DNA of 64,000 nt from Schistocephalus solidus. Taxonomy: Eukaryota > Platyhelminthes > Cestoda > Diphyllobothriidea > Diphyllobothriidae. The notes beneath the pieces are model-generated. The model searched no databases. It was not told where the DNA came from and saw only the letters and a program-made list of their open reading frames with translations. Location: contig WEDG01000895.1 in assembly GCA_017591395.1 (NCBI GenBank), positions 248,001-312,000 on the forward strand, read 5' to 3'. Shown one piece after another: positions 24,755 through 35,000 of the stretch. The position numbers were made by a program, and so were the translations under genes. Positions within the stretch are counted from its first letter, which is position 1, and each line of letters starts with the position of its first letter.

Positions 24755-27557
24755 GTAAGTTATAAGAACTTTTTATTTCAAATTCTTCATGCCTGGATCT
24801 ATAGTATGGGCATTGGTTAGATACATATTTTATCGAATTTATCCTCTGTATGTCAGGCGCATATAAATGTTTCGACCAAACACTGGGTCATTCATTGTTC
24901 CCCGTATAATCGCTTATGTCACTTTCAGACCAAAGGTACCTATTAAGCTTTATTTAGTTAAGAACTTCACTGTGGAATCATCGGAGCTGTGATTGCCACT
25001 AATGTTCTCCATTTACGTATAAATCCTTGCAATTAATGTTAACAAACGCAATGAAAATATATAATGTTCACGAATTCAAAGTTGTGATTAGAATTTTTGT
25101 TATTGAATGAATTCGAAGGTTAGAGTCCCAGGAGATTGCATGAGAAAAGACAAGTCTGCCTCAGCATAGGGAAAAGTTTTGCTTTTGTTATGATCTTTCG
25201 AATTTCAGCAAGATTCCATAATCAGAGATAAGAACAGCACCAAAAAAATCAACACGTATAGGGTGGGGCACAAGCTAGTCAGTGATCACTGACGCAAGTC
25301 TGGAGGTAACTGCGCCGGACTCTGTACGCCGGCGCCAAATCGATAAATCGATTGATTGAGTCCCATCCGTGGACCAGGATTCAGTCGATTCTCGGCTCGT
25401 CTTGTTTCTGGCGTGCGCGATTATCTGGATGGCTGTGAAGTTGAACTCACGGTACATTTTTAGGTGTGGGCCGAAACATGCGATAATTTGTCGCCAATTT
25501 ATGTTCAGGTATGCATGATTCCAGCATGCGTTCAGTCTGGCTTGTGTTATTAGAAAGGCAGTTTAGCCATCGGATGCGATACACTACCCCAGATTGCTTT
25601 TTTTGGTTTAATTAGCTCTTCACTTCATCATTTTAATGCGCATTGTAGCTTTGAGCCGGTGTGTGGTGCCAACATCTTGTCCGGCAACCATGCGCTCAGT
25701 CGCTGCTGAGACATCCTTGATAGCGGGCAGAGCACGGCGCTTCACTTGTGCAGTCAAATTTAGACTTGCATCCGTGATCATTAATTGGCTTAAACCCCAC
25801 CCTATAACTGTCGCTTTTTCGTCACTGCTCTTATCTCTGACCATGGACTCCTGTAGGAGTTTGAAAGCCCAGAAGAATAAAAACATCGTCCCGGTGCTCG
25901 GACAAACTTCGTCGTTTCTCAATTTGGGTTATGTACTCTTTAAAGATTTCACCCATTGTACACCTATTCCGCAAACATATGAGCCCCTGTGACGAGTTCT
26001 TGTGCTAAGCTACTCCAGTACATATCACTCACTTACTGTTCATCTTTTACTTTTTTAGTTCGTGGACGAGAAGATGCCGCTATCCTCCCAGCATCGATTG
26101 GTCCTAACCCAGGTAAGTAAGGCCATTTTACTTCGCTTGGACAAACGCCTTTTTTTGTCCTCTTTCGGGATTTTTTAGATGTTTTCTATACAAACGCAGT
26201 TTGTTGGGAATCAAAACATGCAAATGGACCTTTATTTTGTTTATTCTGCCATTATCTGCTTCAAATCCCATGAATTAGGGCTCTCCTAGCATACTGGCGC
26301 CGCTTAAGTCCTTAACTGCAATTTTTTTCATAATGCCATTTCCTAGTAGGACATAATGCAATTGCAATTCACATCTCAGACTACCTCTGAAACAGAAAAC
26401 AGAGGCTATCTGACGATCACAATTGGACTTTCGATCAATTAAGGGATGGCAAAGAAAATTGCATGCAGTCAAAAGACTAATTGGCCTTTGGCCATGGCAA
26501 ATGTGTGGCCTGGACAAAGTACTTCTATGTGTACAGGAACATCTTGCGTATTTTAATCAAGGTTGGTTCTGCTGTCACAAGAAGATGCTGATCCAGTGGT
26601 CTTGATTTGCTTAATGTACCCTTGTAAATCCCTCTGAAGACCTACAAGTGATTCAGGAGATGCGCAAAAATCAACCACGTGTACAAGGATGAAAATGCGC
26701 ACATTCTCAGGCCGGAGGATTTTTTAATATTTTTGCAATTTAACCCTTCATTCTAGTAAAACTTGTCTATTTTTCTTTAGTTACTAACGTCATTAAGCGG
26801 GTATTGTCAAGTCGACTTTATTACTAACAGTTCTGAAAGCTTTTGTTTAGGATACCAAGGAATAAATGGGAATTAAGATCTACGATGGCGCAAGAACAGG
26901 AATTGAATCAATTCACAATAAACTGATTATTTTTTCTGTCCAGATGTCTCTTTGAGTTTATACGCGTGTCATTTCTGTTCACCGTGGCGCTATGCAAAAA
27001 ATTAATTTACAAACCGAAGAAATAGATACACCGATCTTGTCCATAGGTTTCTTACTCAGTGCATTCTTGAAAATAATGCATCAGTTAAAAAGGCAGGTTA
27101 ATATGTGTGCATATATTTTATAACTGATGGAGAATAAAAAGTAATCAGAAATTCAAGAACGGAGTCTCTTTCCGGCGTGCCTAATTGGCCGTCGTTGGGG
27201 AATTGTATAATGTATTTATTTTGCTAGTGGTATAGATTTCAGTAAAGTGATTAATCACTTTTACGACACAATATATACATTTCTTTATACTGCCTTACAA
27301 CCTGTAGACATTAACTGTATTTGCTAAAAGGAGGAAAATTGTACAAATTATGAACACTTTTTCCGAACATTGTAGCGATCAATGTGATTTGTACTCTTCC
27401 GAAAGAACCTGGAATGTGTGCGGCCTACATGCCAAGGTTTTACTTCGACGCCAGTGATGGAACATGCAAGTCCTTCATCTACGGCGGATGTCGTGGGAAC
27501 AAAAACAACTTTTTAAGCAAACATGCATGTGTGCAAACATGTGTACCCCACAATTAG
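24697..27557 (+). CDS. Gene 3: secreted micro-exon Kunitz protein (span of predicted exons)
   Basis: Predicted exons are 24697-24754, 26059-26112 and 27376-27557, all joined in phase 1. The product has about 98 residues: signal peptide, an 18-residue linker encoded by cassette F, and one Kunitz domain. The P1 residue is Ala, usually associated with elastase-like specificity (inference). The Kunitz exon is 48/60 identical to that of gene 4, including the terminal VPHN, while the 5' exons belong to a different family from gene 4. TATA at 24650 and AATAAA at 27612 frame it. A Penelope-like fragment pair sits in the first intron. Confidence 0.78.
25255..25500 (-). mobile_element. Penelope-like element 3' fragment (minus)
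   Basis: The minus strand reads IIAHARNKTSRESTESW followed by SIDLSIWRRRTESG, the C-terminal segment of a Penelope-like GIY-YIG endonuclease. Its 3' flank (25255-25315) is the reverse complement of 25745-25805. Confidence 0.65.
25640..25920 (+). mobile_element. Penelope-like 3' region, inverted partner
   Basis: Contains 25745-25805, inverted relative to 25255-25315, and 25845-25880, shared with 23365-23400. A 118-codon open frame here is best read as element-derived, not a host gene. Confidence 0.5.
26059..26112 (+). CDS. Gene 3 cassette F (54 nt)
   Basis: Encodes RGREDAAILPASIGPNP after a split codon. Acceptor TTTTTTAG, donor GTAAGT, phase 1 on both sides. It shares LPA-x-IGP with the 60-nt exon at 54482 in gene 5. 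Confidence 0.78.
27376..27557 (+). CDS. Gene 3 last exon: Kunitz domain, P1 Ala
   Basis: Acceptor ACATTGTAG, phase 1, 60 codons to TAG. All six cysteines are in Kunitz spacing. The reactive loop is GMC-A-A. Motifs MPRFYFDA, SFIYGGC and NKNNF are present. Ends CVPHN. Confidence 0.9.
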
Positions 27558-27611
27558 AAGGGCTTTAGCTCATGACTCATGTACACTTTCTTCTACGCTG
27601 TTGATGAAGCC

Positions 27612-27617
27612 AATAAA
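27612..27617 (+). terminator. Polyadenylation signal of gene 3
   Basis: AATAAA 55 bp after the stop codon. Confidence 0.75.
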
Positions 27618-27879
27618 CACAAAAAAGGATCTTCGAATATTAATATTCTTCGAACTTGCGCACAATAATTTCTATAAATTTCGGTCTTTCGGTAATGACG
27701 CGCATTCTTACCGGAAGCGTAATAAGATCATGGCTAAAGGTAACCCTCATATTAGGTGAATAACAAATGACATTGAAAATATCTCCTGAGATCTTCCTTT
27801 TTTAATTTCTGCATAAGTAAATCTTAACCCATAATGCACTTAAGTAAATTAGTGAATGTTCCTATTTAAAAGTTCATTA

Positions 27880-28200
27880 TTCTGGGAAATAATTTTTAAA
27901 ATTATGAAGTGCAGGACATGCAGTACATGTGTCATGCAGTAGCAGAAACATCGGCGAAACACGTGCCTGGGCTTTTAGCTAGTACCTATGTTCGGAGTAC
28001 GGTATACCAGCTTTGCTGTATCTGTTTCATAAGAATTGTTTGTAAAATGGGCACTACGTGGTTATTCCACTATGGTTGATTGTCTTCGACACAGATGCTC
28101 ATTAAAATTTCCGGTCTGACCTAGCCGAAACATCGGTGAAACACGTGTCTGGGCTTTTATCTATAACCTTTATCAGGAGTATGGTATACCAGCTTGGCCA
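27880..28200 (-). repeat. Repeat family 3, inverted copy
   Basis: The reverse complement matches the direct copies starting at 28601 and 28954, over the segment from the 'gtgcaggacatg' motif to the 'agcccagacacgtg' motif. A second partial piece follows at 28125-28200. No coding capacity seen. Confidence 0.65.
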
Positions 28201-28304
28201 GTTCATTATTCATTCAAAGAACCAAAAGTATTCGTCTATCCCAGAATCAGATGTGAGTTGATTGGATTGGTACACCTTATACAATATTTTGTTGACATGG
28301 GGTA

Positions 28305-28575
28305 ATGATATAGGCGTCAATGGTAGAGCGTTCGACTCAAATACCAAAGGTCGCGGGTTCGAATCACAGGTGTGCCACACTTGGGATTGGGTATGACTGG
28401 CTGATGACGGCTAATAAGCCAGAAATGGCCATTCCGGTCTCCCTTGTCTTTGTCGGTTCCATTCCATCATATGCTACAGGTCGCTATGCGACCGCCTGCG
28501 AGGGCTCTAGTCTGAGCTCCAGGGCACAAAGGAACATGCATGTTCCTTAAGCAGATCGGTGAGCCCCACACTATC
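28305..28575 (+). mobile_element. SINE family 1, best-preserved plus copy
   Basis: The head has tRNA-like A and B boxes (near 'caatggtagagcg' and 'gcgggttcgaatc'). Then come the core 'tatgactggctgatgacggc' and the segment ending 'tgtctttgtcgg', followed by a GC-rich tail and (AT)n at 28582-28601. It behaves as a tRNA-derived SINE. Confidence 0.85.
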
Positions 28576-28581
28576 ATATAC

Positions 28582-28601
28582 ATATATATATATATATATA
28601 T
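28582..28601. repeat. (AT)n microsatellite
   Basis: Simple TA repeat at the junction between the SINE and repeat family 3. A second short TA run is at 29190-29205. Confidence 0.9.
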
Positions 28602-28953
28602 CGGGTGAATAATTTCTGAAATTATTAAGTGCAGGACATGGAGTCAGGTGATTCGGACATGACTTTTTAGGGTCAGACCCGAAATTTCAATGAACATTTG
28701 GGTCGAAGACAATCAACCACTGTGGAATAACCACGTAATGCCCATTCTACAAACAGGTAGTACTACAAGTAGTATGAATATTATATGGCAAAGATGTTAT
28801 ACCGTACTTCCGACATAGATACTAGCTAAAAGCCCAGACACGTGTTTTGCCGATGTTTCTACTGCTGTGTGACACAGCAACGAGGGGTTCGGCTCCTCAG
28901 TGGGTCCCCCAGCGTTCTCTATGCGGTTTCTGGTCTATGGACTCCAGAGAATA
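28601..28953 (+). repeat. Repeat family 3, direct copy 1
   Basis: A unit of about 352 bp beginning 'tcgggtgaataatttctgaa', followed in tandem by a shorter copy. Its end includes 'aacgaggggttcggctcctc', also found in degenerate form near 37790. Confidence 0.8.
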
Positions 28954-29190
28954 ATCGGGTGAATAATTTCTGAAATTATTAAGTGCAGGACATGGAGTCA
29001 GGTGATTCGGACATGACTTTTTAGGTACAGACTCGAAATTTCAATGAACATTTGGGTCGCAGACAATCAACCACGGTGGAATAACCACGTAATGCCCATT
29101 CTACAAACAAGTAGTACTACAAGAAGTATGAATATTATATGGCAAAGACGTTATACCGTACTTACGACATAGATACTAGCTAATACTAGC
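28954..29190 (+). repeat. Repeat family 3, direct copy 2 (truncated)
   Basis: Nearly identical to the first about 230 bp of copy 1, then breaks off into a TA run. Confidence 0.8.
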
Positions 29191-29214
29191 TATATATATA
29201 TATATGAAGAAGAA

Positions 29215-29485
29215 AATGACCGACAAAGACAAGGGAGAATAGAATGGCCATTTTTAGCTTATTAGCTGTCATCAGCCAGCCATACCTAACCCCAGGCGCT
29301 GCGGCGCCCGAGGTTCGAACTCGCGACCTGTTGAACAGAAGTCTAACGCTCTACCCACTGCGCCACGAGCTCGTTGTCTTGCCAGTTTTGATTGGGAATA
29401 TTAGCTATGGTAAGTAGGTGCTCACCGATCGGTTACAGGACTCAGTTGTCTCATTATGCCTTGGGGCTTACTCTCGAGCCCCGCC
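29215..29485 (-). mobile_element. SINE family 1 copy with intact tRNA-like boxes
   Basis: Minus-orientation copy. The reverse complement of 29318-29375 contains 'gtggcgcagtgggtagagcg' and 'ggtcgcgagttcgaacctcg', good Pol III A and B boxes. Confidence 0.85.
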
Positions 29486-30041
29486 AGCAGCCGCAAGGCA
29501 GTAGAGCAGTTGAGGCGAGCGCGGCAGCTGTGTGTCGGAGCGCCAGGCACGGGTTCGCCAGTCTCCGTGCGATGGATTCGCAGATGACTGTTCAGGCCGA
29601 TGCGTGAGGTAAAATTGTAGCGCAGTGTGGCAAGTGAAATCGGAAAGGGCTAGGGGATTTTTGTTCGTGGTAGTGGTGGTGGCAGTGGCGGTGGCAATGG
29701 CAGGGGCAGAGAGTGTGCATGGGATATCGGTGCTGATTACATTGCGGTGAATTCCACTGTCATGGATGCGCATGTGACTGAATAGGCCCATGTGGTGAGT
29801 GAATGCGCAAGGGCAGTGAGGGCAATGGATGCGGTGAGCTCTATTGTGGGTTGGTGTTCCAGGCACTGGTTTGACTGTCTCTGTACGATGGATTCGCAAG
29901 TGTCCTACCAGACCGATGCGTGAGATGAATGTGTGGTCGCAAGGAGAACAGGTTAGGGCCGAGTAGTGAGGATGGTTGTGGTGACGGCGGCGGCGGCGGG
30001 GTTGGTGGAAGATGTATCAGGTGATGAGTTGGGTTTTGCAT
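29468..30041 (-). pseudogene. C2H2 zinc-finger retroelement remnant
   Basis: Minus-strand frames (29899-29468 and 30041-29841) encode CPHCPCAFTHHMGLFSHMRI followed by H, a C2H2 finger with C-2-C-12-H-3-H spacing. Decayed copies of the same finger unit flank it (LTHR.GRTLANPS and LTHRPEQSSANPS). A low-complexity Ala/Thr run and a Pro run are also present. I recognise this finger unit as part of reverse-transcriptase-type repetitive proteins common in diphyllobothriidean tapeworm assemblies (memory, not a search). It is frameshifted and has no RT domain left. Confidence 0.6.
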
Positions 30042-30049
30042 ACAATTTA

Positions 30050-31930
30050 GAAAGTATCAAAGTTAAGCATTCGTTTAAATAGCAGCAATAGTTACCAAAA
30101 AAGCCCGTTTTACCAACACCAGCTCGGCAATTTTTTTATCCCAAGTAGAATTATTGAGAGCTGGGTACGAATTTGTTTGCTCATTTCTTGCATTAAACAC
30201 AGCTATGTATGATTCCACTATTAATGTGGGTTGAGACACATTTTCAGTCAGTCTCTATGCGTTTTGCGTAGAATGCGTATGCAAAACGTTAAAGATGCAC
30301 TTTACATAGCAGTCTATGGCGTTACGCTTCGGCTATTTGTCAGGGTATGAGGGAAATTTAAAACATGCATTTCTTTACTTCGAAGTGTTGGTTAAGGATG
30401 TCCACGATCTGTTCTGAAAGGCTATTCACGTTAAGCAATGCACTTTTTGTATGTTGAGACGGGTTCCAGTCATAATAATTGTGATTTTACTTATGAACAA
30501 GCCAATTATTGGCAAATTAGCTGCGAATTCATTCCTATAGTACCGGCAGTTAAGTAATTGAGATAGGGGTAATTTAGAATTTACTTTGTGGTGATCAAAT
30601 TGTGAGGACAGTAGAAAAGCACCATTTAAATAAGCTTCATCTCTGTCAATACTAAACGTTAAAAGCGGTTCTAAAGAATTTACTAAAACGCCTCGAAAAA
30701 CATTCTGATGCAAGCGATGAATCGCATTAAATTTGAAGGTTAAACTTTTGATTGTGGAATATTTTTTTACCCTTACTTGGTATAAAAAGCACTTGCAACA
30801 GTTAAAAAATCCCGAAAACTTTTCCTCGGATTATCGATAACCGGATTGTTTGCATTTTTTGTGATTCTGCCTGGGAACAAAGAAAGTGCTTTAAGCACTC
30901 TGGGAGATATGGAAGGCGATGTCAGATTTCGTCTGTTACTAAATAAATTACTCGTAGCAGCCAATTATATTATCTGTTGGCTTATAAACCCCACATGGCT
31001 AAATTTTTGGCATCACTATTCGTCATAGTTTTTCATCCTGGTTGGTATGCCGTTTCAATATACTGGAAACGCTGTAAACTCCCTCTGGTTTCTTTAATTC
31101 AAAAATGGAATTCTTTTGTTTTTTTAGTAGTTAATTTAAGGTTGAACGAGAGGTTAGTAAGCCATCAGTTCCTCCATTCTCCATGACTTTTATCTACTTA
31201 AGCATCCAAATGCGTAAGTAGGAAAACTCGTTTGTTGATTGCAGGCCAATCTGAAACAATTTGAATTATATTGCCTGAAAGATAATGGCTTCGTACTGTG
31301 GCAGTCACGAGCAAAAGTGTTTGCACCTCTGAGATCTCACAACACGGTTGCTTTCTCTAAAAATTATTCTGCCAGCAAGTGGCTGCGCATAATATATTTT
31401 CTACCAAAATAGTCCAGACTAACAGAATTGCAGGTGGCTAATATATTAGTCATTTTGTGCAACAATTTTCAATGTTTATGTCCTCTTCTAAGTAAATTTG
31501 CATTAAAAACCTTTGTGAAGTTTCCTGCTTCCGAGTACCTTCTATCAAGAACGCATGCAGCATGCCGAAAACCTAAGAAAAGCTGTTTGAAATTGACGTT
31601 TTGGGGCTTTTTGGTCTGGTCTTTGCAAGAGAGTAAAAGAACTCATATATTTACACATGTGAACACATTCAAGATTCAATGGGCCTCTACGGCATATATA
31701 ACGCTTTTGGTTTTTATCAAGTTGCTGGAAAAATTATCTAATTTGTCTTAGTCTGTTACAATTCCCTAGAGTAAAATTAACATATTTTTTTATAGGGCAT
31801 GACCTCATTATTTATGAAACGACAGAGAATCGTTTTGACTGCATTGTGATAATTGCGTTGCGTTTATGGAAATCTGTCAAAATCTGAATTGACCTAAAGG
31901 TTAACCGGTCAGTAATATGATAATTAGAAT
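30050..31930. other. Intergenic, no recognisable gene
   Basis: Short frames only, the largest 107 codons at 31428-31751. None shows a domain, splice-bounded structure or a match to the cassettes. Confidence 0.45.
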
Positions 31931-31947
31931 ATGAATCTGCCATCTGA

Positions 31948-31955
31948 TATAAATA
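31948..31955 (+). promoter_or_regulatory. TATA box of gene 4
   Basis: TATAAATA 47 bp before the ATG at 31995. Confidence 0.7.
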
Positions 31956-31994
31956 AAGTGTAAACATCATACATCAATAGAGACTTGTGACATA

Positions 31995-32058
31995 ATGCTT
32001 CCAGCGAAGTTGATCTTTTTGTCGTTTTTCTTGGTTGGATTGTCAATCGCGAATGAAG
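31995..32058 (+). CDS. Gene 4 exon 1: signal peptide
   Basis: 21 residues beginning MLPAKLIFLSFF and ending LSIANE, likely cleaved after SIA, with donor G|GTAAGC in phase 1. Aligns without gaps to the last 21 residues of gene 1 exon 1. Confidence 0.8.
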
Positions 32059-35000
32059 GTAAGCAAATTATAAAACGCCGCATATTGTGGTTTAAAATGA
32101 GTCAAAGAAACTCCTTTATAGTTTTTTTATAGCATGTCTCTTAAATTAACAATAAACTTAGTTTAACTACAAAACCCTATTTCAACCAAGATACAAAAAT
32201 TAATATATTATTCAAATTTAGGTACCTTGATATTACTGATGGATTTTACTTCTTTATGAAATTTCTAGAAAACATTTTGTAAAAAAATAAGTTGGCAAAT
32301 TTTTAACAGATTCAAATAGCAAAAGCTGATTTTAGTAATGTTATCATACCTCGCATTTATCTTTGAGCTTTACTTTGGGCATATGAATCCCTGCGTTTTC
32401 TAGTCGCTCTAAATTGCAAAATCATAATCTTTAAATGATACAAATTGACAAATAATATTCGCTTTTGCATAACATGCTTATCCGTCTAAAGCTTTCTTGT
32501 GAAGTCAATACTTATATTTCAAGTAAAGACAAAATGTAAACATGCTGTTCTAATTGGAGATCACCAGCCTGGCTTCGTATACCTCTTGATGCATGATCTG
32601 CAAAAAATAATCATTATACAATTTAACTTACAAAGTTTTTATCCTTTCTCCAATATCTCTAGAATCAATCCATTCGAAACCGAAAATAATCGCCTGCGAT
32701 TTTGGATGGCACGCACGTAAGAAATCATAATTAATTTTAGTTGGTCCTTTTTCAGATTTTTATCTGCGTTAATACTATCAAATCTAATGCATGCTGTTTA
32801 TGCAATTGAGTTTTGACCTTACCCTACGTTTTTTTATAGCAATTTCTCCGAAATTTAGAAGAGTTCAGGCAGTTAGTAAGTAATTACTCAATTTTAATAC
32901 TTTATGAATATTATTATTGTTAGAAAAACCAAAGCAAATATGTTCGACTTTCATAGCGCTTTTCCAAACAGTTTTTAAAGCACTTTCCATAAGAGGATAT
33001 CAAGAAAACATATTTCTTCGTTTGATTTTTTTAGTTGAACTTATAATTGGGAAGATAATAAAACTTCAAAATAAATGACCATTTTGATATATCTGGCGTT
33101 TCGAACATAGAAGCGCAGGTAAATTTACGGTTGTACATCCGCATAGGGAAGTATAGGTAGCTTTCGGCTGAATTCTAAGTTGGAACTCTTCTCAAATTTT
33201 ACTTCTAACCCTAACCGTATCTGATGCACTAACCATAACCCTTTTGGAATTAAGTACAAGTTTGCTTGTACTATGGGGGGATAACAACAATCGTACCTTA
33301 CAAAATTTGTTAGAGCATGTTAGCGTTACTCTAACGTGTTAACCTGTTTTGATCTTTACTACTATTTACATCACAGTACGCATGATTAATTGAATAAATG
33401 TGTGTTTTATGTAATTTAGTTTCTGTTTACCTAAACATTAGCGTCGAGGATTTTTCTAAAGCAGTTTCAAATTTTTAAGCTTAATCTCTAAATATATGTT
33501 CTTCTTCTTCAGCTCTACCATTTCCGCTACCAAAAGGCAAGTTTATCTTTTTTCCTCGTAATAACATGTGTTCCATCAGGTTTATTAAAATTCCTTTTAC
33601 TAACTGCCGCAAATGCGTTCCTGTGTAAAATGCGTATTAAGGAATATCTGCATTAAAATCGTAGGGGTTGCTCGTTTTCTCTAAATTATTTTCGATTTCA
33701 ATTTTCAATGGAAAATAACAGCTATTAAGTTTGTTCTATCCTCAAGCTGAAAACCGAGCAGAATAATTTGAAAGATTTTTTAATATTTGCCAGAAATCCC
33801 AATGCATTCTAAAGTTGGCAGTCATAAATGCTCCTATTTATCCCCTCATGGGATTGACAGTCAATATTTTCATATAGACCCCAGGTTGATTGAGGGATTT
33901 CCGATGAAGAGAGCAATACGTAAGTGTTCCCTTTTAGAATACACTTCTATTTATATGATTCTATGTTAGGAAAGAAGAAGAAGAGTGAACTTCTTTAAAT
34001 ACTACAGTTCTTTCATTATGTATGATATGTTAGGAGTGAGATTCAGTTTTTACCTTTATAAATTGCTCATACTGTAACTAAGCTATTATCAAGACATATC
34101 TGAAAGGTCTCTGTATAAGTTAGCCTTATTAACGATATGTCCGGCAATTTCTCCTAATAAGTACCTGCACACACGATACTAATAGAAATAATTAAACTTA
34201 TTAGATACTTTCACGCTCTTTTTAGCTGTGGGCCATAATTTTTAGTAAAAGTATCATGCTTTATACAGCGAGAAAGCAGCTGATAAACTCTGCAACATCA
34301 ACATAGAAATGGCATAAAATATTTGATCAGGAAGCTGCTACTCATCCTAGAACATTACAGATTACAAATATAAGTCCAGAACGATAATTTGCAATAAAAC
34401 AATATGAAACGGTTTACCTCTTTTTTAAATACGTTTGTTCCATCTTATAAGCTCTGTCATTTCGCAAATAGTAGCAAACTTAACGTACCGAATTATATTT
34501 AAAAACTTTACTACCCTGCATGATTCTAACGTTTGAAACTTAAACATTGGGGAGCCCTGGAGTAACAACGCTTGGAAATATATTTGCATTATGCTATCTG
34601 CACCATTTCTTATCACATGCCGCCATATTTTCTCATGGACATGTAAAATTCTCATCCATTATTTTGACCCAGAATATCTGTCGACGAACCATTTTCCCGT
34701 TCTAAGACTTGTTCCATTATTGATCGCGTCGAATAAACTAAGAAACAGAATATTTTTTATAGATATGAGGGATTTGAATTATGCGAAGCTGCAACGTCCT
34801 CAGTGTAAGTATCCAGGACGTTTGTCATTTTAAAATTTTCCTAGCGCTTTCAATGTCAAAACATCATTTAAAATTGTTTTATCTGAAACATTTTGGGTAT
34901 AAAATAAAAATAGATTATTCTTGAAGACATGCAACTCCAGGCAAAAGAATGCTTTCTTATCCAAATTAAAATTAATTTAGAACTGTATAGTTTGAAGCCT

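Noticed and set aside
29318..29375. tRNA gene on the minus strand
   Set aside because: Embedded in a copy of SINE family 1; the boxes belong to the element.
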